Assembly: GCF_011758645.1 (NCBI RefSeq)
Contig: NZ_JAAMOZ010000001.1
Span: 1,550,001-1,614,000 of the forward strand
DNA: 64,000 bases
From: Brooklawnia cerclae
GTDB lineage: Bacteria > Actinomycetota > Actinomycetes > Propionibacteriales > Propionibacteriaceae
Reading direction: 5' to 3'
Shown here: positions 43,671 through 52,351 of the stretch, in pieces
Position numbering within the stretch: the first letter of the stretch is position 1
How the letters are laid out: each line of letters starts with the position of its first letter
Notes under the pieces: generated by a model
Told to the model about the DNA's origin: nothing
Seen by the model: only the letters and a program-made list of their open reading frames with translations
Database searches by the model: none
Made by a program: the position numbers and the translations under genes

Positions 43671-44051
43671 ATGGAGGACTTTTTCTGGAGTCTTGAGATG
43701 ACCGTGGTGGGCATGGGAACGGTGTTCCTGATGCTCATCATCCTGATGATCGCCCTGATCCTGGTCGGCAGGATCGACACCCTCCGGAAGACGAAGGTCG
43801 CAGAGGTCGAGGAGGCGCCCGCGAGTGTGGCGCCCGCCGCGCCCGTCCCGGCCATCGAGTTCCGCGACCCGAGCGGTTTGACGCGCGACCAGATCGCGGC
43901 GATCACGGTCGCCGTCGCCACCCACGCCGAAGTGCGCCGCAAGCAGGGTGCCCCTGTCAATCGCGTCCATGCTCCCGGTTCTCGCCTGTGGGCGAGCCGT
44001 TGGGTGTCGATGGGACGCTCTTCCCAGATGCGCAACACCCAGAGGAGATGA
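43671..44051 (+). CDS. mmdD: Decarboxylase delta/OadG-like small membrane subunit
   Basis: A 126-residue protein with one transmembrane helix (MTVVGMGTVFLMLIILMIALILVG) and a cytoplasmic tail that includes a Pro/Ala linker, then DQIAAITVAVATHAEVRRKQ, the OadG/MmdD signature. In related pumps it holds the complex together and anchors it to the membrane. It starts 3 bp after mmdA and its stop overlaps the biotin carrier start (ATGA). The tail after residue 95 is unlike most members. Confidence 0.85.
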   Translation: MEDFFWSLEMTVVGMGTVFLMLIILMIALILVGRIDTLRKTKVAEVEEAPASVAPAAPVPAIEFRDPSGLTRDQIAAITVAVATHAEVRRKQGAPVNRVHAPGSRLWASRWVSMGRSSQMRNTQRR

Positions 44052-44569
44052 CCGTGCGTCGATACACAGTCACTGTCAACAACAATCCGTATGAGATCGA
44101 CGTCGAAGAGGTCAGCGCCTCCCAGTTCCAGGTGCAGATCGACGGCAAGCTCGTCGACGTCGAACTGACGTCGCAGCAGGACGCCGCCGACGCGCTGATC
44201 GCCCCGCAGATCGAGGCGTCCCACAGGTCGCTCAGCGATCCCCCGACGGGCGTCGGGGTCGCCGTGGCCACCGCCCCGAAGGTTCCCGCAGCATTGCGGT
44301 CGGAGAATCCGCGCACACCGTCGCCGGCCGTTGCGGGAGGAACCGATCTGGCCTACTCCATGAGTGCTCCGATGCCGGGGGTCATCCTGGACGTCAACGT
44401 GACCGCCGGGGCCCAGGTCGCCAAGGGCGACGTGGTCATGGTGCTCGAGGCCATGAAGATGAAGAACGAACTGCATGCCAGCCGCACCGGCGTGATCGAG
44501 GACGTCCTCGTCGCCTCGGGTGAACAGGTGAAGTATGGCCAGTTGCTGCTGCGGTTCGTGAAGGACTGA
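44048..44569 (+). CDS. mmdC: Biotin carrier protein of methylmalonyl-CoA decarboxylase
   Basis: A 173-residue biotinyl protein. The C-terminal 75 residues are a biotinyl/lipoyl domain with the biotin-attachment motif VLEAMKMKNELHA, preceded by APMPGVILDVNV. The N-terminal part (YTVTVNNNPYEIDVEEVSASQFQVQIDGKLVDVEL) resembles the swinging-arm module of transcarboxylase 1.3S subunits, and a Pro/Ala linker joins the two. The ATG overlaps the mmdD stop. It shuttles CO2 from MmdA to MmdB. Confidence 0.91.
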   Translation: MTVRRYTVTVNNNPYEIDVEEVSASQFQVQIDGKLVDVELTSQQDAADALIAPQIEASHRSLSDPPTGVGVAVATAPKVPAALRSENPRTPSPAVAGGTDLAYSMSAPMPGVILDVNVTAGAQVAKGDVVMVLEAMKMKNELHASRTGVIEDVLVASGEQVKYGQLLLRFVKD

Positions 44570-44571
44570 GA

Positions 44572-45693
44572 ATGGACCAATCCACTGTCGAGAACCTTCT
44601 GCGCGGCGTTCTGAACGTGCAGTGGCAGGGACTCGTGATGATCGCCGTCGGCCTCCTGCTGGTCTGGCTGGCGATCGCCAAGGAGTACGAGCCTCTCCTG
44701 CTGCTCCCGATCGGTGCCGGCTGCATCCTGGCCAACCTCCCCGTGTCGATGATGGTCGGGGAACACGGGATGCTCACCGTCTTCTACGACGTCGGCGTCG
44801 GTAACGAGCTGTTCCCGTTGCTGATCTTCATCGGCATCGGGGCGATGACCGACTTCGGTCCGCTGCTCGAGAATCCCAAGATGGTGTTGCTCGGGGCGGC
44901 GGGACAGTTCGGCATCTTCCTGACGCTGATCCTGGCCATCCTGCTCGGCTTCGATCGCAACGAGGCCGCTTCCATCGGCATCATCGGCGCGATCGACGGA
45001 CCCACGTCCATCTATGTGTCGGGCAAGCTGGCACCCAACCTGCTGGGCCCGATCACGGTCGCTGCGTACAGCTACATGTCGCTGGTGCCGATCATCATGC
45101 CGCCGATCATGCGGCTGCTGACCACCAAGCACGAGCGCACCATCCGCATGCCCTACTCGCAGCGCGAGATCAGCCAGCGCACCCGGATCATCTTCCCGAT
45201 CGCCGTCACCATTCTGGTCGGGATCCTGGTGCCGTTCGCCCTGCCGTTGATCGGCAGCCTGATGCTCGGCAACCTGATGCGCGAGTCCAAGGTGGTCGAG
45301 CGGCTCACCGGAGCGGCCCAGAACGAGATGAACAACGTCGTCACGCTGTTCCTCGGCCTGGCCATCGGCTCCACGATGGTGGGCGAGGACTTCATCCAGC
45401 TGCAGACCCTGTTCATCCTGGTGCTGGGGCTCATCGCCTTCTGCCTCGACACCGCGACCGGCGTCCTGTTCGGCAAGCTCATGAATGTCGTGAGCCGGGG
45501 CAAGTTCAACCCGCTGATCGGCGCGGCCGGCATCAGCGCGTTCCCGATGGCCGCACGCGTCGTGCAGCGCGAGGTCTCCCGCGAGGACGACGGCAACTTC
45601 GTCCTCATGCACGCCATGGGGGCGAACGCGGCCGGGCAGGTAGCCTCCGCGGTTGCCGGCGGTGTGCTGCTGGCCCTCATGGGCACGTACTGA
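44572..45693 (+). CDS. mmdB: Na+-translocating decarboxylase beta subunit
   Basis: A 373-residue integral membrane protein of the OadB/MmdB/GcdB family with about 9-11 transmembrane segments. The key region GIIGAIDGPTSIYVSGKLAP holds the Asp that takes part in Na+ binding, and MHAMGANAAGQVASAVAGG holds the Asn and Ser of the last ion site. It decarboxylates carboxybiotin with one proton and pumps Na+ outward. It starts 2 bp after mmdC. A strong hairpin follows the stop, so the operon ends here. Confidence 0.92.
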   Translation: MDQSTVENLLRGVLNVQWQGLVMIAVGLLLVWLAIAKEYEPLLLLPIGAGCILANLPVSMMVGEHGMLTVFYDVGVGNELFPLLIFIGIGAMTDFGPLLENPKMVLLGAAGQFGIFLTLILAILLGFDRNEAASIGIIGAIDGPTSIYVSGKLAPNLLGPITVAAYSYMSLVPIIMPPIMRLLTTKHERTIRMPYSQREISQRTRIIFPIAVTILVGILVPFALPLIGSLMLGNLMRESKVVERLTGAAQNEMNNVVTLFLGLAIGSTMVGEDFIQLQTLFILVLGLIAFCLDTATGVLFGKLMNVVSRGKFNPLIGAAGISAFPMAARVVQREVSREDDGNFVLMHAMGANAAGQVASAVAGGVLLALMGTY

Positions 45694-45718
45694 CAAGCGA
45701 GGTCGCCCACGACACCAC

Positions 45719-45765
45719 CACGATGCCGGGGCCGGTTCCACAAGGGATCCGGCCCCGGCATCGTG
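45719..45765 (+). terminator. Strong hairpin after the mmd operon
   Basis: CACGATGCCGGGGCCGG (45719-45735) pairs perfectly with CCGGCCCCGGCATCGTG (45749-45765), a 17-bp stem with a 13-nt loop, 25 bp after mmdB. There is no clear U-run, common for actinobacterial terminators. Confidence 0.65.
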
Positions 45766-45836
45766 TCGTACCGGTGCGGTCCCCGGCTGGTGGCAGGTGA
45801 CGTGGCTGGTGGGACCCGGGCCGATAGGGTGTCGGT

Positions 45837-47342
45837 ATGCAGCTGGGCATCGACTTCGGAACCACGCGGACCATCGTGGCGCACGCTGATCGTGGCAACT
45901 TCCCGGTCGTGGCGTTCATGGACGAGGGCGGCGACGCCCATGAATACGTCCCTTCCCTTGTCGCGCTGACCGACGACGGGTTGGTGAGCGGTTTCGCCGC
46001 CCAGCGTGCCCGGGCCGCAGGGGCCCCCGTCCTGCGGTCGTTCAAGCGTGCGCTGGCCTCCCCTGCCGTCAACACCTCCACGCTGGTCCACCTGGGTTCG
46101 ACCCAGGTGCGCCTGCTCGAGGTGCTCACCGTGTTCCTGCGCGACCTGCTGGTCGCCCTGCACCATTCGTCGACGGTCGGTCCCCTGCTCCACGACGATC
46201 CACTCGGCCAGGTCGTGATCGCGGTTCCCGCCCACGCTCACAGCGCCCAGCGGTACCTGACCCTGGAGGCGTACCGCCAAGCGGGCTTCAGCGTCGCCGC
46301 GATGATGAACGAGCCCTCGGCGGCGGGGTTCGAGTACACCCACCGGCTGCGCTCCGCCGTCAGCGCCAAACGCACCCGGTTGGTGGTCTACGACCTCGGG
46401 GGCGGCACGTTCGACGCCTCGCTGGTGTCGATCCACGACCGCAGCCACGCGGTGCTGGGCTCCATCGGCATCAACCGCCTGGGTGGTGACGACTTCGACG
46501 TCGTCCTGGCTGATCTGGCGTGTGAGCTGGCCGGCGTCGGCCCTGACGCGCTGGGCCTGGAACGTTACTTCCAGCTGCTGGCCGACGCGCAGGCGGCGAA
46601 GGAGCAACTGTCGCCGCAGTCGAAGCGCATCGTCCTCGATGTCGCCGACACCACGGTCACGATCCCGGTGGCCGACTACTACGAGGCCGTCACTCCGCTC
46701 GTCGAGCAGTCGGTGGCGGCCATGGCGCCGCTCGTCGACGGGCTGGACGACGGCGACCCCGACCTCAGCCAGATCGCGGGACTGTACCTGGTCGGTGGTG
46801 CGAGTTCGCTTCCCCTCGTGCCCCGCCTGCTGCGCGAGACCTTCGGACGCCGGGTGAACCGCTCACCGTTCCCCGCCGCGTCCACGGCCATCGGCCTGGC
46901 CATCGCCGCTGATCCGGGCTCGGGATACACCCTTTCGGATCGCCTGTCCCGCGGCTTCGGCGTGTTTCGCGAGGCCGAGTCCGGCGAGCGGCTGCGATTC
47001 GACTCCATCTTCGACCGCGACGCCGTCCTGGGCCATGAGCAGCGGGTCGAGCGGCGCTACCGCGCGGTTCACAACGTGGGCTGGTACCGGTTCGTGGAGT
47101 ACGCCGAGCTTGCCGATGCTCAGCCGGTCGGCGATATCGTCCCCTTCGACGATGTGTTGTTCCCCTTCCAGACCGACCTGCAGCGTTCGGGGCTCGACCT
47201 GAGGACGATCCCGGTCGAACGCGTCGGGGAAGGCGACCTCATCAACGAGTCGTATGTGATCGACCGCAACGGCATCGTCTCGGTGACCATCACCGATCTC
47301 GATACTGGATACAGCCTGACGAGGCAGCTCGGCCTCAGCTGA
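45837..47342 (+). CDS. Hsp70-family ATPase, short
   Basis: A 501-residue protein with the Hsp70 nucleotide-binding fold: phosphate 1 loop LGIDFGTTRTIVAHA, DLGGGTFDAS, INRLGGDDFD and LYLVGGASSLPLV. Canonical DnaK is over 600 residues; here the NBD ends near residue 370 and the last 130 residues form only a beta-rich domain, with no C-terminal helical lid. It is thus an Hsp70-like ATPase whose client binding is altered or lost. It is leaderless (TAGGGT, 6 bp, ATG) and has no DnaJ or GrpE neighbours. Confidence 0.87.
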   Translation: MQLGIDFGTTRTIVAHADRGNFPVVAFMDEGGDAHEYVPSLVALTDDGLVSGFAAQRARAAGAPVLRSFKRALASPAVNTSTLVHLGSTQVRLLEVLTVFLRDLLVALHHSSTVGPLLHDDPLGQVVIAVPAHAHSAQRYLTLEAYRQAGFSVAAMMNEPSAAGFEYTHRLRSAVSAKRTRLVVYDLGGGTFDASLVSIHDRSHAVLGSIGINRLGGDDFDVVLADLACELAGVGPDALGLERYFQLLADAQAAKEQLSPQSKRIVLDVADTTVTIPVADYYEAVTPLVEQSVAAMAPLVDGLDDGDPDLSQIAGLYLVGGASSLPLVPRLLRETFGRRVNRSPFPAASTAIGLAIAADPGSGYTLSDRLSRGFGVFREAESGERLRFDSIFDRDAVLGHEQRVERRYRAVHNVGWYRFVEYAELADAQPVGDIVPFDDVLFPFQTDLQRSGLDLRTIPVERVGEGDLINESYVIDRNGIVSVTITDLDTGYSLTRQLGLS

Positions 47343-47408
47343 CGACCGGGGAATAGCCCCGTGGGCCCGGATGTTAAATAGTTGAATCTTCTACTACCGG
47401 GAGCCATC

Positions 47409-48557
47409 GTGTCCGTTCAGATCGGCGTCTTCAGCGTCAGCGACATCACCACCGACCCCACCACGGGTCTCACCCCCACCGAGCACGAGCGTATCCGCGC
47501 CGAAGTCGCGATCGCCCGCAAGGCCGAAGAGATCGGCCTCGACGTCTTCGCGATCGGCGAGCACCACAACCCGCCGTTCTTCAGCTCGTCGCCCACGACC
47601 ACGCTCGCCTACATCGCTGCCCAGACTTCGCGACTCGTCCTGTCGACGTCGACGACCCTGATCACCACGAGCGACCCGGTGAAGATCGCCGAGGACTTCG
47701 CGATGCTGCAGCACCTGTCGGACGGGCGCACCGACCTCATGCTGGGCCGCGGCAACACCGGCCCGGTCTACCCCTGGTTCGGCCAGGACATCCGCAACGG
47801 CATCTCCCTGGCCATCGAGAACTACGCGCTGCTGCACCGCCTGTGGCGCGAGACCGACATCGACTGGGACGGTCACTTCCGCAGCCCGCTCGCCGGCTTC
47901 ACCTCCACCCCGCGTCCGCTCGACGGCGTCGCCCCGTTCGTGTGGCACGGCTCGATCCGCAGCCCAGAGATCGCCGAACAGGCCGCCTACTACGGTGACG
48001 GGTTCTTCCACAACAACATCTTCTGGCCGATGGAGCACACCGCGCGGATGGTCGACCTGTACCGACGCCGCTACGAGCACTACGGCCACGGCGCCTACCA
48101 CCAGGCGATCGTCGGCCTCGGCGGCCAGTTCTTCATGCGACGCAACTCGCAGGACGCATGGCGCGAGTTCCAGCCGTACTTCGACAACGCCCCGGTGTAC
48201 GGGCACGGGCCGAGCATGGAGGACTTCACCGCGCAGACGCCGCTCACCGTCGGCAGCCCCCAGCAGGTGCTGGAGCGCACCTTGTCGTTCCGGGACGCCG
48301 TCGGCGACTACCAGCGCCAGCTGTTCCTCCTCGACCACGCCGGGCTACCGCTCAAGACTGTGCTGGAGCAACTCGACCTGCTGGGTGAGATCCTGCCCGA
48401 CCTTCGCAAGGGGTACGCCGAGGGCCGCCCGGCCGATGTCCCGGACGCCCCCACGCACGCCTCGCTGGTCGCTGCAGCCGGTGGCGCGCACGACTCGACC
48501 GTCCACGCGGCGGCCGACGACGTGACCGGCACCTCCGATCGCGACACCGTCGCCTGA
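47409..48557 (+). CDS. LLM-class flavin-dependent oxidoreductase, CE1758-like
   Basis: A 382-residue bacterial-luciferase-like TIM barrel: GVFSVSDITTDPTTGLTPTEHERIRAEVAIARKAEEIGLDVFAIGEHHNPPFFSSSPTTTLAYIAAQT. It uses reduced FMN supplied by another protein. Its length, opening motif and its FMN-reductase neighbour match the CE1758/CE1759 two-component pair of corynebacteria and relatives. The GTG at 47409 has GGGAG upstream. A C-terminal 40-residue Ala/Asp-rich tail is unusual. Substrate is unknown. Confidence 0.87.
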   Translation: MSVQIGVFSVSDITTDPTTGLTPTEHERIRAEVAIARKAEEIGLDVFAIGEHHNPPFFSSSPTTTLAYIAAQTSRLVLSTSTTLITTSDPVKIAEDFAMLQHLSDGRTDLMLGRGNTGPVYPWFGQDIRNGISLAIENYALLHRLWRETDIDWDGHFRSPLAGFTSTPRPLDGVAPFVWHGSIRSPEIAEQAAYYGDGFFHNNIFWPMEHTARMVDLYRRRYEHYGHGAYHQAIVGLGGQFFMRRNSQDAWREFQPYFDNAPVYGHGPSMEDFTAQTPLTVGSPQQVLERTLSFRDAVGDYQRQLFLLDHAGLPLKTVLEQLDLLGEILPDLRKGYAEGRPADVPDAPTHASLVAAAGGAHDSTVHAAADDVTGTSDRDTVA

Positions 48558-48599
48558 CCCGGCATCAGTGACCGTCATCTTCCGACTGGAGGCGAAATC

Positions 48600-49220
48600 G
48601 TGAACATCGTGGTGATCAGCGCGGGGGCCGGGAGCCCCTCGTCCACCCGCAAGCTCGCCGACCGCATGGCCGGCGTGGTCGCCGAGCAACTGCCCGGCGC
48701 GTCTGTCGTGACCATCGACGTCCGGGAGCTCGCCGGTGATCTGGTGACCGCGATGACCTCAGGCCTTCGCAGTGAGCCCGTCCGCCAGGCGCTCGACCAG
48801 GTGTCGCACGCCGACGGGGTGATCGCCGTCACGCCGGTCTTCAACGCGGCGTACTCGGGGCTGTTCAAGCTGTTCTTCGACGTGCTGGACGAGGGCAGCC
48901 TGCGCGGCGTCCCCGTGCTGCTGGGTGCGACCGGCGGCACGGCCCGGCACAGCCTGGCCATCGACCAGTCGATGGTTCCGTTGTTCTACTACCTGCGAGC
49001 CGTCCCCTTGCCGTCACCCGTGTTCGCGGCCACCGACGACTGGGCCGATCCGCACTCCCTCGACTCGAGGGTCCGGGAAGCGGTCGGCTTGTTCGTCGCC
49101 GCGCTGTCGGGCGGCGCGCAGGCCCCGGCACGCCCGCGCACCACGCAGGACGACGACTTCGATCCCGGAGGCGACTTCGAGGAGATGCTCAAGAAGGTGC
49201 ACGAGACCGGCACCTGGTGA
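48600..49220 (+). CDS. NAD(P)H-dependent FMN reductase, CE1759-like
   Basis: A 206-residue flavodoxin-fold FMN reductase: VVISAGAGSPSSTRKLADRMAG for FMN phosphate, ADGVIAVTPVFNAAYSGLFKLFFDVLDEGSLRGVPVLLGATGGTARHSLAIDQSMVPLFYYLRA. It gives reduced FMN to the LLM monooxygenase encoded 42 bp upstream, with which it forms the LLM/FMN-reductase duo. The GTG start has GGAGG upstream. The C-terminal 35 residues are acidic. Downstream lies a 243-bp intergenic region with GC-rich repeats. Confidence 0.88.
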   Translation: MNIVVISAGAGSPSSTRKLADRMAGVVAEQLPGASVVTIDVRELAGDLVTAMTSGLRSEPVRQALDQVSHADGVIAVTPVFNAAYSGLFKLFFDVLDEGSLRGVPVLLGATGGTARHSLAIDQSMVPLFYYLRAVPLPSPVFAATDDWADPHSLDSRVREAVGLFVAALSGGAQAPARPRTTQDDDFDPGGDFEEMLKKVHETGTW

Positions 49221-49261
49221 GGCAGAGGCGGCGGTGAAGCCGAGCAAGGCTCCCGCCCGGC

Positions 49262-49375
49262 TTCACGCGGGCCGCGTGACCTCGCGCGGGTCCCAGAGTT
49301 TCCCGCGGGCCGTACACCGCCCGCGGGAGCACACGGCACTCGCGTGAATGACACGGCACCCGCGGGAACCGGGTG
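49262..49375. repeat. Dispersed CGCGGG-rich intergenic module, copy A
   Basis: The 243 bp between the FMN reductase and rhomboid genes are filled with alternating CGCGGG/CCGCGG words. Read on the minus strand, it matches the module at 56006-56140 in order: TCCCGCGGGTGCCGTG, then TCACGCGAGT, then GGTGTACGGCCCGCGG, then CCCGCGCGAGGTCA. No protein-coding signal is seen here. Confidence 0.55.
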
Positions 49376-49463
49376 CCGTCCCGTCGCCTGGTTCCGGGGA
49401 CGATCCGCACAGGGGACGAGCCCGGCCTGTGGCCGGGCTGTGGCCCGGCGGTAGGCTGGGTGA

Positions 49464-50453
49464 ATGGACGAGAACGGCACCGACGACTACTCGAGGTGGC
49501 CCGACTTCATCCCGCCCGAATTCGAGCAGTCCCCGGACGAGGCGCCGGGAAAGCCCGACGAGCCGGTGCGGCCCGTCGTCCCGCCCGGAGGCACTGCCTC
49601 ACAACAGCCGCCCGCGACGGCCGCGCCGGGCCCGTCGTCCCGCCCCTGGCAGCCCGACGCCGGCCAGTCGTTCCGACGCTCCCCCGGGTCGGCACCGTGG
49701 CCGCCCAGCGCCGGCGGATACCAACCCCCGCGCGTGATCCCTCCGTCGCATCCGTCGATGCACGGCCGGATGGTGTTCCGCAGGGCAGGCGACAAACCCT
49801 CTGTGACCAGCGTCATCATCGGGATCTGCGTGGTCGTGTGGATGCTGCAGAACGTGTCGTACCAGGTGAACGACATGGTCACGCTGATCCCGGCGCTCGG
49901 GGCCCAAGAGCCCTGGCGGTTCCTCACCTCAGCCTTCGCCCACGCACCCCGGTCACTGACCCACATCGGTTTCAACATGCTCGCACTGTGGCTGCTGGGC
50001 CGAATGCTGGAGCCGCTGCTGGGACACGCGAAGTTCCTCGCCATCTACCTGATCTCGGCACTGGGCAGTGGCGCACTGTTCGTCCTGCTCGCGTTCCCGC
50101 CCAGCCAAGGGGCCGGCGGCTACGGAACCAACTGGTACTCCGGCGTGGTGGGGGCTTCCGGCGCGGTTTTCGGGCTGTTCGGCGCCTTGCTGGTCATCAC
50201 GCTCATCCAGAAGGGTGACGTGAAGCCCATCCTCATCCTCCTGGGGCTCAATGCGGCGATGGCCGTGCTCGTCCCGGGAATCGCCTGGCAAGGCCACCTG
50301 GGCGGGTTCCTCGCGGGGCTCGCCGCCACCGGTGTGCTGGCGCTCGACGCCCGGCGCGCCGCCATGCGGAAGCCGTCTCTGGTATGGCCGGGGCTCGCGA
50401 TCGTCGCCGTGGTCATCGTCCTCGCGGTGGTGGCCAAGTACTCCCTCGTGTGA
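49464..50453 (+). CDS. Rhomboid-family intramembrane serine protease
   Basis: A 329-residue membrane protein. The first 110 residues are cytosolic and Pro-rich, then about six transmembrane segments. The catalytic Ser is in VVGASGAVFGLFGAL and His in WQGHLGGFLAGL; the HIGFNMLALWLLGRMLE segment is the conserved helix-2 region. It cleaves membrane proteins within the bilayer; substrates unknown. TAGGCT lies 6 bp before the ATG (leaderless). It is followed by a PPK2 gene after 99 bp. Confidence 0.93.
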   Translation: MDENGTDDYSRWPDFIPPEFEQSPDEAPGKPDEPVRPVVPPGGTASQQPPATAAPGPSSRPWQPDAGQSFRRSPGSAPWPPSAGGYQPPRVIPPSHPSMHGRMVFRRAGDKPSVTSVIIGICVVVWMLQNVSYQVNDMVTLIPALGAQEPWRFLTSAFAHAPRSLTHIGFNMLALWLLGRMLEPLLGHAKFLAIYLISALGSGALFVLLAFPPSQGAGGYGTNWYSGVVGASGAVFGLFGALLVITLIQKGDVKPILILLGLNAAMAVLVPGIAWQGHLGGFLAGLAATGVLALDARRAAMRKPSLVWPGLAIVAVVIVLAVVAKYSLV

Positions 50454-50552
50454 ACCCTGGGGAAACTCTGGGGGAAGCCTTGCCGTCCTGGGCCGACAAC
50501 GGGCTTCGTGACCGCTAGGGTCCCTGCGGATGGGTCGTCGTGAGGAGGGGGC

Positions 50553-51458
50553 ATGGACCAACGCGAGTTCCGGGAGTACATCGACTGGCTCAGGGCCGGC
50601 GGATACACCGTCCTGCACGACATCACCGGGTCCGATCCCGATCTGATCACTCCTGAGGGCAGCGCGATCGACACCTGGCGCGACGATTACCCGTACGACA
50701 ATCGCCTGGACCGCGAGGCATATGAGGCCGAGAAATACTCCCTGCAGGTCGAGCTCATCAAGTTCCAGGACTGGACGCGCGAGACCGGCACCAGGCACAT
50801 CGTCGTCTTCGAAGGACGCGATGCGGCGGGCAAGGGTGGGACGATCAAGCGGTTCTCCGAGCACCTGAACCCTCGGTACGCGCGCATCGTGGCCCTGCCC
50901 AAGCCGAACAGGCGAGAGCGCGGGCAGTGGTTCCTGCAGCGCTACATCGAGCACTTCCCCACCGCCGGCGAGATCGTCCTGTTCGACCGGTCCTGGTACA
51001 ACCGGGCGGGGGTCGAGCCCGTCATGGGGTTCTGTAGCCCGGACGACTACCAGCGATTCATGCGGGAGGCGCCGGCGTTGGAGGAGATGCTCATCGAGTC
51101 GGGCACTTCGCTGACGAAGTTCTACCTGGCCGTCACCCGCAACGAGCAGCGGACGCGCTTCGCCATCCGCCAGCTCGACCCGGTGCGTCGCTGGAAGCTG
51201 TCACCCATGGACGTCGCATCCCTCGGTAAATGGGACGAGTACACAGCCGCCGCCGAGCGCATGTTCGAGCAAACCGACACCGAGCTGGCCCCCTGGACAT
51301 GGATCAACGCGAACGACAAGAAGCGCGGACGCCTCAACGCCATGCGGGCCTTCCTCGACAAGTTCGACTACACCGACAAGGATCCGTCGGTCGTCTTCGC
51401 TCCCGATGAGCTGCTGGTCAAGCGCGGACGCGACACGTTGAGGACGCTGGCACCGTAG
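50553..51458 (+). CDS. ppk2: Polyphosphate kinase 2, class I
   Basis: A 301-residue PPK2 with one catalytic domain. Walker A is FEGRDAAGKGGTIKRF, Walker B is LFDRSWYNRAGVEPVMG, and PKPNRRERGQWFLQRYIEHFP and RRWKLSPMDVASLGKWDEYTAA are family-specific. It uses polyphosphate to make NTPs, or the reverse. GAGGAGGG precedes the ATG, giving a strong ribosome site. The window also encodes a PPi-PFK and a ROK kinase, all using PPi or polyphosphate or probable relatives. Confidence 0.95.
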   Translation: MDQREFREYIDWLRAGGYTVLHDITGSDPDLITPEGSAIDTWRDDYPYDNRLDREAYEAEKYSLQVELIKFQDWTRETGTRHIVVFEGRDAAGKGGTIKRFSEHLNPRYARIVALPKPNRRERGQWFLQRYIEHFPTAGEIVLFDRSWYNRAGVEPVMGFCSPDDYQRFMREAPALEEMLIESGTSLTKFYLAVTRNEQRTRFAIRQLDPVRRWKLSPMDVASLGKWDEYTAAAERMFEQTDTELAPWTWINANDKKRGRLNAMRAFLDKFDYTDKDPSVVFAPDELLVKRGRDTLRTLAP

Positions 51459-51545
51459 CTCCGACTCGATGCCGACAGGGCGCCGGGCCGCAGCGAGCAC
51501 GCCCCGAATTGCGCGCTCGCTTGCCTGTCGGACTATCGTCGTGCC

Positions 51546-52349
51546 ATGGAACCCACCTGTCTGTGGCACCTCGACGTGGGTGCGCGTTCGGATGTGGGGC
51601 CGCGCCGACGCGAGAACCAGGATTCCGGCTTCGTCAGCGACCGGATGCTGTTGATAGCCGACGGCGTCGGAGGCGCACCCGCCGGCGATGTGGCTTCGTC
51701 CACGGTCGTGGCCAATTTGGCCGCAGGCCTGTCGCGCATCGAATCCTGCGGCGAGCAGCGGTTGCGCGACCAGGTGTCCGCTGCCAACTCGGTGCTGCAC
51801 ACCACGATGCAGGCCGACCAGGACGTGCAGGGCATGGCCACCACGTTGACGGGGCTCGTGCTGTGCGGCGGGCAGGCGTTCGTCGTCCACCTCGGCGACT
51901 CGCGTGCCTACCGGCTGCGCGACGGGCGGTTGGAGCAGGTCACCACCGACGATTCCTGGGTGCAGATGCTCATCGACGAGGGCCTGCTGGCCCCCGAGGA
52001 CGCGCCCCGGCATCCGATGCGTCACCTGCTCCTGCACTCGTTGTCCGGGAGCCTGGCCGACCCCGGCTACGTGCATGTCTGGCCGGTCGACGTCCGGCTC
52101 GGCGACCGGTGGGTGCTGACCACCGACGGGCTGACCGACTACCTACCGGAGGTGGTGCTGGCCACCATCGTCGCATCCACACCCGATCCGCGCGTCGCCG
52201 CCGACGCTCTCGTGGACGAGTGCTTTGCCGCCAGCCTCGACAACATCACGGTGCTCGTCGCCGACATCGCCGAGGGCGAGCCGTCGGGTCGCGGCCAGTA
52301 TCTGGGCGCTGCCGCCGCAGATCCTCTCGCCCCGCCCCGGGCGGGCTGA
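51546..52349 (+). CDS. PP2C-family protein phosphatase
   Basis: A 267-residue soluble PPM phosphatase. RRRENQDSGF, LLIADGVGGAPAGDVAS, HLGDSRAYRLRDGRLEQVTTDDSW, LTTDGLTDYL and DNITVLVADI give the Mg/Mn-binding Asp residues. It removes phosphate from Ser/Thr residues, normally opposing a Hanks-type kinase; none lies nearby. The ATG is 6 bp after TATCGT (leaderless). It ends 3 bp before the convergent YciO stop. Confidence 0.92.
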   Translation: MEPTCLWHLDVGARSDVGPRRRENQDSGFVSDRMLLIADGVGGAPAGDVASSTVVANLAAGLSRIESCGEQRLRDQVSAANSVLHTTMQADQDVQGMATTLTGLVLCGGQAFVVHLGDSRAYRLRDGRLEQVTTDDSWVQMLIDEGLLAPEDAPRHPMRHLLLHSLSGSLADPGYVHVWPVDVRLGDRWVLTTDGLTDYLPEVVLATIVASTPDPRVAADALVDECFAASLDNITVLVADIAEGEPSGRGQYLGAAAADPLAPPRAG

Positions 52350-52351
52350 CC

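Noticed and set aside
41958-43970. A 670-codon open frame opposite mmdA
   Set aside because: It is antisense to a highly conserved carboxyltransferase and low in complexity, with no ribosome site.
42093-44569. Reading mmdA and the biotin carrier as acetyl/propionyl-CoA carboxylase
   Set aside because: There is no biotin carboxylase gene, and OadG- and OadB-like subunits are part of the same operon, which points to a decarboxylase pump.
49221-49463. CRISPR array from repeated CGCGGG words
   Set aside because: Units are short, irregular and lack unique spacers of constant size; no cas genes are present. The same holds for 56006-56140 and 30253-30327.
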